Below are positions 16,331 to 24,870 of a stretch of DNA of 64,000 nt, in pieces. The stretch comes from Paenibacillus luteus. GTDB lineage: Bacteria; Bacillota; Bacilli; Paenibacillales; Paenibacillaceae. The stretch's first letter is position 1. Each line of letters begins with the position of its first letter. The stretch is from positions 186,001 to 250,000 of the forward strand of contig NZ_SKCD01000077.1 of the NCBI RefSeq assembly GCF_006542765.1, read 5' to 3'. The position numbers and the translations under genes are program-made. The notes beneath the pieces were generated by a model, which saw only the letters and a program-made list of their open reading frames with translations, did not search any database and was not told where the DNA came from.

Positions 16331-16374
16331 TTTTTGTCGAAACTTGTCTTAATTTTACTACAATTCGACAAAAA
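16331..16374. promoter_or_regulatory. Inverted pair of Spo0A-box-like sites
   Basis: TTTTTGTCGAA (16331-16341) and its exact reverse complement TTCGACAAAAA (16364-16374) flank 22 bp. Each arm contains TGTCGAA, the known core of the Bacillus Spo0A box. The pair lies in the 396-bp gap between pilB and the MFS gene, about 120 bp from the pil -35 and about 120 bp from the MFS -10. Apart from this and the promoter elements, the gap holds no recognisable gene. Confidence 0.45.
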
Positions 16375-16492
16375 ATGAAGAGTCCAATTTCCCAATTAAA
16401 AGGTTCTTCATTCATGGAATCCAATTCTGATTAGCATTGCTTCTGCTATTTGGGTTAATTTCGGCTTGAAGAAATGACTCAGCAACCTGTGC

Positions 16493-16498
16493 TATACT
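16493..16498 (+). promoter_or_regulatory. Extended -10 of the MFS gene, possible leaderless start
   Basis: TGCTATACT is an extended -10 element (TGn plus TATACT). Its end lies 6 bp before the ATG at 16505, so the transcript would start at or next to the initiation codon. No ribosome-binding site is visible upstream of this ATG. Confidence 0.4.
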
Positions 16499-16504
16499 TT
16501 GGGA

Positions 16505-17725
16505 ATGGAACAATGGAAAAAAAATCTGGTCGTGTTGTGGTTCGGACAGTTTCTCGTTATGGCTGGAATGACGATGATCATTCCGTTCCTGTCCCTCTAT
16601 CTGCAATTTGATCTAGGCTTATCCGATAAGCATGAAATCGGGATATGGGCTGGCATTATTTTTGCCGGCAACTTCGTAACCTCCTTTATATTTCAACCGA
16701 TATGGGGCAAAATGGCTGACCGATACGGTCGCAAAATGATGCTGCTGCGCTCAGGCTTTGGCATGTCCATCGTTATGGTCCTCATGGGCTTTGCCACAAA
16801 CCCTTGGCATTTGCTGCTGCTGCGCATGGTAAATGGTACGATTTCCGGATTTAATCCGGCCTCCATCGCACTTATCTCAGCAACGACGCCCAAACATAAA
16901 ATGGGCTTTGCCATGGGAACTATTCAATCCGGCGGCATTGCCGGCACGATTCTCGGACCATTTATAGGCGGCTTATTAGCAGACAGCATTGGCTTTCGCC
17001 CTATTTTCTATTTGACAGGAGCTTTGCTGTTCGCCGCTTCGCTGCTTGCTTTATTCGTAGTCAAAGAGCCCTTTGACCGAATGAAAGCTGCGCAGCGCGT
17101 ACAAGCCTCCGTCATTGAAGGATTTCGCAAGCTAAGCGGGATTCCGCAGCTAACCGCGCTGTTTGCCGTCACCTTCCTCATCCAATTTGCGATGATGAGC
17201 CCGATGACGCTTATCCCGCTTTATGTGCAGGAGCTTCATGGAACCACCGCTAACCTTGCCTTTTTTGCCGGCTTCGTCGGTTCGGTTACCGGCCTCTCCA
17301 ATCTCGTCGCCTCGCCTCTGTTAGGAAAGTTAAGCGATAAGGTGGGGGCAGAACGCGTGCTTGGCGTGGCACTTGTTGGAGCCTCGCTTGCTTTTATTCC
17401 GCAGGCGCTAGCGGGAACCGTCTGGCAATTGCTGATTGCGCGCTTTGTATTGGGCATTTTTCTGGGGGGTCTTATTCCAGCCGTAAACTCCCTTATTCGA
17501 AAATACACGCCGGACGGTATGGAAAGCCGCTCCTACAGCTTCAATACCAGTACAATGAGCCTCGGCAATATGATCGGCCCAATTACGGGCGGCGCCTTGT
17601 CAGGCTGGATCGGCATTCAAGGGCTGTTCCTGCTCTCGGCAGTCATGCTGATGATCAATGCGGCATGGGTTTACCAATCCCTGCTGCGCAAACGGCCGCT
17701 TTTGCATCAAGGCAAAGATAACTGA
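16505..17725 (+). CDS. MFS drug-efflux-type transporter (12 TM)
   Basis: 406 residues from the first ATG (a TTG 6 bp upstream is also in frame). Twelve hydrophobic segments are apparent. Motif A between TM2 and TM3 reads IWGKMADRYGRKMM and motif C in TM5 reads GTILGPFIGGLLAD, the signature of proton-driven drug antiporters (DHA1 group, close to PmrA/MdtG-like proteins). The substrate cannot be predicted. It is transcribed divergently from the pilus operon and appears to be a single-gene unit. Confidence 0.88.
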   Translation: MEQWKKNLVVLWFGQFLVMAGMTMIIPFLSLYLQFDLGLSDKHEIGIWAGIIFAGNFVTSFIFQPIWGKMADRYGRKMMLLRSGFGMSIVMVLMGFATNPWHLLLLRMVNGTISGFNPASIALISATTPKHKMGFAMGTIQSGGIAGTILGPFIGGLLADSIGFRPIFYLTGALLFAASLLALFVVKEPFDRMKAAQRVQASVIEGFRKLSGIPQLTALFAVTFLIQFAMMSPMTLIPLYVQELHGTTANLAFFAGFVGSVTGLSNLVASPLLGKLSDKVGAERVLGVALVGASLAFIPQALAGTVWQLLIARFVLGIFLGGLIPAVNSLIRKYTPDGMESRSYSFNTSTMSLGNMIGPITGGALSGWIGIQGLFLLSAVMLMINAAWVYQSLLRKRPLLHQGKDN

Positions 17726-18251
17726 CTTGTTCTTACAGGCATAGAAAAGGGCATGCGGGAAATCTATATCAGTTCAACTAATGAGTTTAGACTCAATGAG
17801 ATTCTGAAACATGGATTCCATATGGACGAACAGTCGGTCAATAATAGTCCATAGCCCAGCGGCTCCAAATAGGCTGGACATGGCTTGGTTTTGAAAAAAT
17901 TGATAAGTTGAAAGAAAGAAATGAAGAATAAACGAAGCGAGAGGATCGTACTGGATAATCGAAGTGTTCATCTTAATAGCCGGATTCTTAGCATTGCATG
18001 TCTTAGTCAATCTAAGAACCTGGCTACTACTGCCACCTAACCCAATAGAATGATCTACTGGCACAGCGACCAAAACGAGAAACTTTAGTTGAAGTTATAT
18101 ACTTTCCCCGCACGCCCTTCTTCTAAATGTACTTCCAACTGGAAATTCAAGATAAAGTCTCATGATGACATTTGTCGTTTTTTGACACATCGTGCAAAGC
18201 TAACTGGACCATATTTCGTCTTTCACCCTCATCCGCGTTCCATAACAAAAA
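17726..18251. other. Intergenic region with no supported gene
   Basis: About 525 bp without a convincing gene. The longest open frame (minus strand, 17774-18073, 99 codons) would start at TTG, has no ribosome site and matches nothing I recognise. No tRNA, repeat or insertion sequence end was seen. It could be a decayed gene. Confidence 0.5.
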
Positions 18252-18295
18252 AGCGCCCTCTTCCTCCCGACAATGGTCGTGGGAAAGAGGGCGCT
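18252..18295 (-). terminator. Terminator of the O-methyltransferase gene
   Basis: Minus strand: AGCGCCCTCTTTCC pairs with GGAAGAGGGCGCT, followed by TTTTTT. It lies 16 bp past the stop codon. Confidence 0.85.
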
Positions 18296-18310
18296 GCTTG
18301 GAAACTGTCA

Positions 18311-18943
18311 TTATTTAACGATTGCAATGGCTAATCCATCATAACCAGGCAGTACTGTACTTTGCAGACGAGCATCGGATGCAATGATTTCATTAAAGGA
18401 GCGTACGGCGCGCACGGACGGACCTGTTTTGGCTGGATCAGTTGTTCTGCCGCGCAGCAATATATTATCTCCTACGATAACAGCACCGGGCTCTGCCAAA
18501 GCGATTGCATAGTCCAAGTAGATAGGATAACCTTCTTTATCCGCATCGATAAAAAAGAAATCAAACTTCAGCCCTTCCGCTTGAAGCTCCGCCAAGCTTT
18601 GCTTCGCATCGCCGACTCTGTACTCTACCTTGTCACCCAGACCAGCTGCTTCCATATGTGTTTTGGCAACGTCGGCATATTTTTGCAGAAGCTCCAGTGA
18701 GACTAACTTGCCGCCCTCCGGCAAGCCGCGCGCCAAGCAAATGCCACTGTACCCGCCAAGAGCGCCGATCTCTACAATATTGCGCGCTTTCGTTAGCGAG
18801 ACCAGCATTGTGAGCAGCCTTCCATAGCCATCCGCTACCGAAATGTCCGGCATCCCGTTTGCAGCTATTCCTGCTTTTGTGCGTTCTAGATCTGCGTCTG
18901 CCCCGTAAAGGGAATCCACATATTCCTCATTCGTCAACGTCAT
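18311..18943 (-). CDS. Class I SAM-dependent O-methyltransferase (family 3)
   Basis: 210 residues from the ATG 7 nt after GGAGAG; the longer frame to 18979 has no ribosome site. IVEIGALGGYSGICLARGL is the SAM-binding glycine loop, and FFFIDADKEGYPIYLDY is the metal-binding aspartate region of the catechol/caffeoyl-CoA O-methyltransferase family. GDNILLRG supplies the other metal ligand (DN). It probably methylates a small catechol-like substrate with Mg2+. A palindrome lies just upstream of its ribosome site. It stands alone. Confidence 0.88.
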   Translation of the reverse strand: MTLTNEEYVDSLYGADADLERTKAGIAANGMPDISVADGYGRLLTMLVSLTKARNIVEIGALGGYSGICLARGLPEGGKLVSLELLQKYADVAKTHMEAAGLGDKVEYRVGDAKQSLAELQAEGLKFDFFFIDADKEGYPIYLDYAIALAEPGAVIVGDNILLRGRTTDPAKTGPSVRAVRSFNEIIASDARLQSTVLPGYDGLAIAIVK

Positions 18944-18958
18944 TCTATCTCTCTCCAA

Positions 18959-18975
18959 TTTTACAATTTGTAAAA
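18959..18975. promoter_or_regulatory. Palindrome upstream of the O-methyltransferase gene
   Basis: TTTTACA and TGTAAAA flank ATT, forming a perfect inverted repeat immediately before the GGAGAG ribosome site. It could be an operator or an mRNA hairpin that masks the ribosome site. No known regulator matches it with confidence. Confidence 0.4.
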
Positions 18976-19088
18976 ACAAGCTAGTTTGTCCTATACTTGA
19001 TTGTATGTTTTTGTTCTCGGGGTTACAAGCTTAGGCTTATGACGCGACGATCCTTGATCGCTAAGAATTAATGAAAAGAGAGTGTATA

Positions 19089-20234
19089 ATGGAAAAGTTA
19101 CAGCTAATCGCAACCGCACCGATGGGACTTGAAGCGGTTGTCGCACGCGAGCTGAAGGATTTGGGCTACAATGACCTGCAAGTAGAAAACGGACGGGTTA
19201 ATTTCACGGGCGGACCGCTCGATATTTGCCGCACCAACCTTTGGCTGCGCACTGCAGGGCGAGTCCTCATCAAAATGGGAGAGTTCCCGGCAGCAACCTT
19301 CGAAGATCTTTTTGAAGGCACCAAAGCGCTGGACTGGCCTACTTGGATTCCGAATGACGGGGAATTCCCCGTGAATGGACGCTCACAAAAATCTCAGCTG
19401 ACCAGCGTACCGGCATGCCAAAGCATTGTCAAAAAAGCGGTTGTTGACAAAATGACCGAGCGTTACGGCACGGAGTGGTTTCCGGAAGACGGTGGACGCT
19501 ACGTTATTGAAGTAACGCTTATGAATGACCGCGCGATGCTGACGCTGGATACTACTGGCGACGGCTTGCACAAACGCGGCTACCGCAAAGTCGCGACGGA
19601 AGCGCCTATTCGGGAGACGCTTGCTGCCGCACTCGTCCAGCTTAGCCGCTGGCGCCCTGAACGGCCGCTCTATGATCCTTTTTGCGGGTCGGGCACCATT
19701 CTTATTGAAGCTGCCATGATTGGCTGGAACATTGCCCCAGGGCTTCGCCGAAGCTTCAACAGCGAGGGCTGGCCGCTTATTCCCAACGAGCTTTGGGATG
19801 AGGCGCGTGATGAAGCATTCGACCTTGTAAAGGACGATATTCCGCTTCAAATCGCTGGCTCAGACATTGATCCTGGCGCTATTGAAATTGCGGAAGCCGC
19901 TATCAAGAAGGCGGGCTTCGGCAAAGAAATTAAGTTATCCGTACAGCCTGTCGCAAAGGTTAAGCTGCAAGGCGATTACGGCGTTATCATTACAAACCCA
20001 CCTTACGGCGAACGGCTAGGCGATGATGTGCAAGCGGAAGCGGCCTTGCGTCAATTCGGTCTCACTGCGCTGCACTATCCGACATGGTCCTATTTCTCGA
20101 TTAGTCCATCAACGACGATAGAGCATTATTTCGGACGAAATGCCGACAAGAAGCGGAAGCTGTTCAATGGCCGGATCGAATGTAATTACTTGCAGTTTTT
20201 CGGTCCGCTTCCTCCGCGCGGGAACAGGCCGTAA
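19089..20234 (+). CDS. THUMP-domain RNA guanine-N2 methyltransferase
   Basis: 381 residues from ATGGAAAAG (an ATG 18 bp upstream is in frame but lacks a ribosome site). The N-terminal half is a THUMP RNA-binding domain, and the C-terminal half is a class I methyltransferase with YDPFCGSGTILIEAA (SAM loop) and TNPPYGERLG, the NPPY motif of N2-guanine and N6-adenine methylation. Relatives are the RlmL N-terminal module and Bacillus YpsC, which act on 23S rRNA. The exact target nucleotide is not deducible from sequence alone. Confidence 0.9.
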   Translation: MEKLQLIATAPMGLEAVVARELKDLGYNDLQVENGRVNFTGGPLDICRTNLWLRTAGRVLIKMGEFPAATFEDLFEGTKALDWPTWIPNDGEFPVNGRSQKSQLTSVPACQSIVKKAVVDKMTERYGTEWFPEDGGRYVIEVTLMNDRAMLTLDTTGDGLHKRGYRKVATEAPIRETLAAALVQLSRWRPERPLYDPFCGSGTILIEAAMIGWNIAPGLRRSFNSEGWPLIPNELWDEARDEAFDLVKDDIPLQIAGSDIDPGAIEIAEAAIKKAGFGKEIKLSVQPVAKVKLQGDYGVIITNPPYGERLGDDVQAEAALRQFGLTALHYPTWSYFSISPSTTIEHYFGRNADKKRKLFNGRIECNYLQFFGPLPPRGNRP

Positions 20235-20258
20235 CGGAATAGGAAGGATATTTTATTT

Positions 20259-22298
20259 ATGCAATTTAATAGACAAACGCCAGTACGTCGGTTTCTAAGC
20301 TTGCTACTGGTTGGATTTGAGCGGCTTAAGGCTGTGGATCTGGCGCTGTTTGTTGGCGCGATGTTCTTTAAGCTTTATTTGTTTAACGCTTTTCTAAATG
20401 TCGCAAATATGAAAATGACGTCTAAAGACGCTTGGATTGAAGTGGGAGCAGTGCTGCTGTTCAGCTTCTGGACCATATGGCTCCCTGCCCGTGGACGAAT
20501 GGTTTCTCTTATCCTTTTAAATATGATCGCGACCTTCGTGCTTTATGCCGATCTGATTTATTATCGCTATTTCCAAGATTTGATCTCCGTGCCCGTGCTG
20601 CTCCAGCTCGGACAGGTAGACTCACTCGGAGAAAGCATCGGAACGCTGCTGCATGTGAAGGACTTTATTTTGTTTCTGGACTGGCTCATCATGATCCCCT
20701 TTGCTGTCTATGTCATTTGGCGGGGACGCGCAGATCTGCGCCATGCCAATAAATATCGCTCGACTGCGCCGCTTTGGCGAAAAGCATTGATCCGTATTTC
20801 GTTAAGCGCTGCTGTTTTTTTCATCGGCACGTCGCTAGTGTTTACGAATGTCAATGAGGCAAAGCGGACATGGGGGCAAGGGATTTTTGATGGAAATTGG
20901 TGGAATCTCTCTATCTATAATGTCACGGGAGGGCTTGGCTTTCACGGCTATGATGTCTATCGTTATGTGAAGCAGCACTGGCTTGATGCGGAAACCGTTA
21001 CTGCAGAACAATTATCGGAGGCTCAGCAGTGGATCGAAGCTCGCGGCGAGCTTAGGAGCACTTTGGAGCAAGATTCGCTGTTCGGCGCCTACAAAGGCAG
21101 CAATGTGCTGATGGTGCAGTTGGAAGCCTTTCAAAACTTCATGATTCACCGATCGATCGGCGGGCAGGAAATAACGCCGAATCTGAATAACTTGATTGAG
21201 AAAAGCGCCTATTTCAGCCAGTTCTATCACCAGACTGCGCAAGGCAGAACCTCGGATGCTGATTTTACAGCCAATTGCTCCATGCAGCCGGTAGCCAACG
21301 GCTCCGTATTCATTCAATACTCGCCGAATGAATTTGACTGCATGCCAAGCACCCTTAAAGCTAATGATTATGAGACAACTGTATTCCACTCCTATGAGGG
21401 CGGGTTTTGGAATCGGAACACGATGTACCGAAATATGCAATACGACCAATTTTACAGCCTGAAGCATTTTACGCTGGATGAGAAAATCGGCTGGGCACTC
21501 GGCGACAAGTCATTTTTCCGACAATCGCTTGATGTCATTTCTGAGCAAAAGCAGCCGTTCTATTCCTTTCTGATTACGCTCTCCAGCCATTACCCATTCA
21601 CGATGCCCCAGGAGGAGAAGCTGCTTGATGTCGGCGAGCTAGACGGTACGTTAATGGGAGACTACTTGCAATCCATTCACTATGTGGATGCCGCTCTTGG
21701 CGAGCTGGTAGAACGCATGAAGGCTGAAGGATTATGGGATAATACGATCCTAGTCATGTATGGGGACCATGATAATTCCATCAAGGACTGGACGCTTTTT
21801 GAGACATTTTTGGACAAGCCGCTTAATGACTTGGAACGGCAAATGATCCTGAAACAGGTTCCTTTGCTCGTTCATCTTCCCAAAGATGGACATGCCGGAA
21901 TCTATGAGCAGGTTGGCGGGCAGATTGATGTCACCCCAACGGTTATGCATCTGCTTGGCTTCTCGACAGGAGACCAGTATTTGCTGGGTACCCCATTGCT
22001 CACCGACCAGCCACTTAGCGGCAAAAAAGTGGTGCTGAGAAACGGCGCCTTCACGGATGGCACTGTTTACTACATTCCTTCCTCGGATGGCGTTGCAGCA
22101 AATGGTGCATGCTGGAGTATGGTTACGAATGCAGTAAGCGATATGAACGCATGTATGAATGCCATCGATGATGCTCGCAGCGAGCTCAGCCTGTCTGACC
22201 AAATCGTCATGAACGATCTGATCAACGACTTCAAGGCGCAATCGACAATAGAAGCAAGTCTCCCGTCTAACCAAGAAACGGCTGAACGGCCCTATTAA
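20259..22298 (+). CDS. Lipoteichoic acid synthase family protein (LtaS type)
   Basis: 679 residues. About five N-terminal transmembrane helices (to about residue 190) anchor an extracellular sulfatase-fold domain. HQTAQGRTSDADF contains the catalytic threonine (about Thr331), and YGDHDNSIKDW carries metal ligands. LtaS enzymes polymerise glycerol phosphate from phosphatidylglycerol to build lipoteichoic acid; some paralogues act as primases or in sporulation. Which paralogue this is cannot be decided. It follows the THUMP gene by 24 bp and ends at a strong bidirectional terminator. Confidence 0.9.
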   Translation: MQFNRQTPVRRFLSLLLVGFERLKAVDLALFVGAMFFKLYLFNAFLNVANMKMTSKDAWIEVGAVLLFSFWTIWLPARGRMVSLILLNMIATFVLYADLIYYRYFQDLISVPVLLQLGQVDSLGESIGTLLHVKDFILFLDWLIMIPFAVYVIWRGRADLRHANKYRSTAPLWRKALIRISLSAAVFFIGTSLVFTNVNEAKRTWGQGIFDGNWWNLSIYNVTGGLGFHGYDVYRYVKQHWLDAETVTAEQLSEAQQWIEARGELRSTLEQDSLFGAYKGSNVLMVQLEAFQNFMIHRSIGGQEITPNLNNLIEKSAYFSQFYHQTAQGRTSDADFTANCSMQPVANGSVFIQYSPNEFDCMPSTLKANDYETTVFHSYEGGFWNRNTMYRNMQYDQFYSLKHFTLDEKIGWALGDKSFFRQSLDVISEQKQPFYSFLITLSSHYPFTMPQEEKLLDVGELDGTLMGDYLQSIHYVDAALGELVERMKAEGLWDNTILVMYGDHDNSIKDWTLFETFLDKPLNDLERQMILKQVPLLVHLPKDGHAGIYEQVGGQIDVTPTVMHLLGFSTGDQYLLGTPLLTDQPLSGKKVVLRNGAFTDGTVYYIPSSDGVAANGACWSMVTNAVSDMNACMNAIDDARSELSLSDQIVMNDLINDFKAQSTIEASLPSNQETAERPY

Positions 22299-22347
22299 AA
22301 AAAGGACGGTCCCGCGAGTCACCGACTCGTTTGGGATCGTCCTTTTT
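22299..22347. terminator. Bidirectional terminator between ltaS-type gene and PDZ protease
   Basis: AAAGGACGGTCCC pairs with GGGATCGTCCTTT, flanked by A7 on one side and T5 on the other. It serves both convergent genes. Confidence 0.88.
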
Positions 22348-22357
22348 CCATTTCACG

Positions 22358-23791
22358 TCAATGCTGAGCCAGCCATGCCAGCACATCATCTATCGTGTTC
22401 ACCGGTACGATATTCAACTCCGGCGCTCCGCTGCGAGCAGCCTCCTCTAGTTCCGCAGGCACAAAGAATACATCCGCATCTGTACGACTAATCGCGTATG
22501 CCTTCTGCTTGATGCCCCCAATAAGTCCAATGGAGCCATCCGGCTCAATCGTGCCCGTTCCGGCTATCTTAATCCCATGGGTAATGCCACCAGGAGTCAA
22601 CTGGTCAATGAGCGCCAATGTCAACATAGCACCATGCGAAGGGCCTCCTAGATGCGCCATAAACCGCTTGTAATCGATGTTCTTCGGGATGTCGTAATGC
22701 CACTCTGTTTGCACTGAAACCCCGAATACCGGCCTCTCAGGCGCGTCAGCCGACGCTTCGGTCAGCAGATCAACCACTTGTTCGCTTCCCTTTCGCTTCA
22801 GGGTTACCGTCACCTTATCGCCTGGCTTAACCTCTGCTACCATATAGGCTGAAAGTTCAGTTATCGAACGAACAGCCTGTCCATTCAATTGTTCAATAAT
22901 ATCGCCAGCCTGCAGCCGTTGATCAGCCGGACTGTCCTTGATCACGGCAACGATTCGAACCCCTTCCGGAGTAATCCCGCTGCCGAAACCTGTTTTCTTC
23001 ATCGCGATCGCAGAAGCTGCGGCATTGGCATCCGTCTTCATGAGTACGACCTGCGCATAGGTCTCTGTCAGAGGGGGCTCATTCTCTGGCGTTTTCTCAA
23101 AGCTGTACATCGGCAGCAGCTTCGCAAACAGCCAATCGACTGGCACCGCCGGCCTGTCGAATACGAGAACGCCGTTGATCGTACCGCCCTTCTCCCCGCC
23201 TTCCACATGGGCATAACGGTTTAGGTTCAGTGTCATGCCCGGGTAAGTGACCAGATAGCCAGTCGGACACAATAGAGCAAGGAGCAGCAGCAGAGTAAGA
23301 ACGAGAGCGATAGCGCTTCTCTTCGGCAGCCAAATCCATACGCGCCGCTTTGTCTGCATATCTAAAGAAGGTTTGGCTCCTTCTTCTTTCCCATTAGCTG
23401 TTATGCGGTATCGCATTTCGCTAATCAACATATCGACAAAAACAAGCATCGCTGCAGCTCCAATGAGAACAAGCAGCAGAAACAGCATCTCTGGCGCAAA
23501 CAACACATACCCTGCTGCCGCGAAGCCAAGCCCTGCAATAAAGACGCGCAGAAGCTGCAAGAGTATGCCAAAGCCTCTCCAAAGCCCATCCCTGAATATA
23601 CCAAGAAGTGCGCCTATTACCCATGCAAGCGGCACAAGCGCCACTATATTAAACAGCCAATCAATCATTTCAATCCATTGCATACCGCCGGATGTCCGAA
23701 TTGGCGCAGGCACCCATATCAGCTCTGCCGCTACCAAGCAAGCTAATGCCAAACCGATTCCGAATAAATAATAACGTGCGGGCTTCAGCAT
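22358..23791 (-). CDS. PDZ/Lon-type serine protease (YlbL/SepM-like) with extra membrane domain
   Basis: 477 residues, longer than YlbL (about 340). An N-terminal block of four to five hydrophobic helices (1-130) precedes the usual single anchor helix (about 160-182). The PDZ domain (about 265-350, SPADQRLQAGDIIEQLNGQAV) and a Lon-like protease domain follow. The catalytic dyad is visible as GGPSHGAML (Ser) and GGIKQKAYAI (Lys). The active site would face outward, as in SepM, which processes peptide pheromones. AGGAGG precedes the ATG. Substrate unknown; the added membrane module is the unusual part. Confidence 0.87.
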   Translation of the reverse strand: MLKPARYYLFGIGLALACLVAAELIWVPAPIRTSGGMQWIEMIDWLFNIVALVPLAWVIGALLGIFRDGLWRGFGILLQLLRVFIAGLGFAAAGYVLFAPEMLFLLLVLIGAAAMLVFVDMLISEMRYRITANGKEEGAKPSLDMQTKRRVWIWLPKRSAIALVLTLLLLLALLCPTGYLVTYPGMTLNLNRYAHVEGGEKGGTINGVLVFDRPAVPVDWLFAKLLPMYSFEKTPENEPPLTETYAQVVLMKTDANAAASAIAMKKTGFGSGITPEGVRIVAVIKDSPADQRLQAGDIIEQLNGQAVRSITELSAYMVAEVKPGDKVTVTLKRKGSEQVVDLLTEASADAPERPVFGVSVQTEWHYDIPKNIDYKRFMAHLGGPSHGAMLTLALIDQLTPGGITHGIKIAGTGTIEPDGSIGLIGGIKQKAYAISRTDADVFFVPAELEEAARSGAPELNIVPVNTIDDVLAWLAQH

Positions 23792-23848
23792 TTATGTTTC
23801 CTCCTAAGCTCTCTATCCAGCATGTGCTTCAGCCCATCATAAACAAAA

Positions 23849-23873
23849 GACCCGACGATCCCAATCGCGGGTC
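23849..23873 (-). terminator. Terminator of the DUF3990 gene pair
   Basis: Minus strand: GACCCGCGAT pairs with ATCGTCGGGTC with one bulge, followed by TTTTGTTT. It begins directly at the stop codon of the small partner gene. Confidence 0.82.
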
Positions 23874-24173
23874 CTACTTGGTTTGCAAATATTGGCGTTC
23901 CTCCGAATCAATCCCTCTGTCTCGTAGCTCGCCTTTCTCTATGGCTTGAATATGCTCCAGCCACTGCGCGGGAGAATGCTGCACACGGCGCGCATGATCG
24001 AGAAGCTGGGCATATTGCCCGCAGTTATCATACCCTCCGAGCTTGCGTACCACCTCAATGTAGTCTACGACAAGCGTTCTCGCGTCCGGTTGGGAATAAC
24101 CGTATTCCGCTGTCAACGCTTCAACGATGCCTCGTTCATACAAGCTTAACCTGACCTGCGTCTTCGCTTTCAT
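23874..24173 (-). CDS. Small helical protein overlapping the DUF3990 gene; possible antitoxin
   Basis: 99 residues with no family that I recognise. The sequence is charged and predicted to be mostly helical, with one cysteine. Its ATG follows AGGTGG at 8 nt and lies inside the 3' end of the DUF3990 gene (38-bp overlap, different frame), so translation is probably coupled. A terminator starts at its stop, so the two genes form one unit. DUF3990 genes elsewhere often sit beside small DUF3791-type genes; this could be a diverged functional equivalent. An immunity or antitoxin role is an inference from context only. Confidence 0.65.
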   Translation of the reverse strand: MKAKTQVRLSLYERGIVEALTAEYGYSQPDARTLVVDYIEVVRKLGGYDNCGQYAQLLDHARRVQHSPAQWLEHIQAIEKGELRDRGIDSEERQYLQTK

Positions 24174-24750
24174 GGTACATCCACCTGCTTCCCGTATAAA
24201 TATGGTAGCCGACCAGCCTCAAATGCGACTCCCACTGCTCGGTGCAAAATACAACCTGGTTGCCGAGCCGCAGCGAATCAAGCTTCCTGCCTTTGCGCGA
24301 CAGTGTAATCTGTTCGTAAAACCAATGTTCATCTTTATTTAATTGTACTGCTTTATGTACGATTTTTCCAGTGTCATTGTCCGCCATCGGTCCGATAATG
24401 ATGTCGGGATGGCTCTCGCAGGGATCGCTGCCTTTTACCGTTGCCTTGCGGTGCTCATAGATAAAGGACGCCCATGCCGGCGAATCGGATAGAAACAGCA
24501 AAGGATCCACTCGATGAGGAACTGACGACAGTTCAACTACGAGTACGCAGGGACGGCCGCCATTCCAAGATTCTTTCGCCGCTTTATGTGCCCATTTCCG
24601 GGCTTGATCCGCTGATATCGTCGTATAGAAGCCTTCTCCAAAATCTTTCCCTGCCCGCCAATAAGGCGAGTTTAGCAGCTTCTGGCCAAATGATTGTACC
24701 GTATCGCTTGTCGTACCATGATAAAGCAACTGCGGCGTCGTTATATCCAC
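24136..24750 (-). CDS. DUF3990 protein, ADP-ribosyltransferase-like
   Basis: 204 residues from a GTG after AAAGGAG. LYHGTT (His11) and DFGEGFYTT (Tyr42) followed by QARKWA is the DUF3990 signature, which belongs to the ADP-ribosyltransferase superfamily; His and Tyr fit the H-Y-E/Q type NAD pocket. LGNQVVFCTEQW near 170 fits the conserved C-terminal motif (Q-x-x-F-x-T-E). No signal peptide or membrane segment is seen. It may be a cytosolic toxin or modifying enzyme, paired with the overlapping small gene. Biochemical function of the family is not established to my knowledge. Confidence 0.75.
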   Translation of the reverse strand: MDITTPQLLYHGTTSDTVQSFGQKLLNSPYWRAGKDFGEGFYTTISADQARKWAHKAAKESWNGGRPCVLVVELSSVPHRVDPLLFLSDSPAWASFIYEHRKATVKGSDPCESHPDIIIGPMADNDTGKIVHKAVQLNKDEHWFYEQITLSRKGRKLDSLRLGNQVVFCTEQWESHLRLVGYHIYTGSRWMYHESEDAGQVKLV

Positions 24751-24827
24751 TCTATTGCTCCTTTCGTTAATCCCTCAGCCCATCGCCCCATTCCAAGACA
24801 GCACGTACGGGCGTTTAGGTATACAAA

Positions 24828-24856
24828 GACCCTACGAGTCAAGCTTTCGTAGGGTC
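24828..24856 (-). terminator. Terminator of the DUF1450 gene
   Basis: GACCCTACGA pairs with TCGTAGGGTC around a 9-nt loop; on the minus strand TTTG follows. It lies 15 bp past the stop. Confidence 0.7.
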
Positions 24857-24870
24857 ATGGTGTGCAGGTT

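Noticed and set aside
17774..18073. 99-codon minus-strand frame in the gap after the MFS gene
   Set aside because: TTG start, no ribosome site, no known family and unusual composition; not called as a gene.
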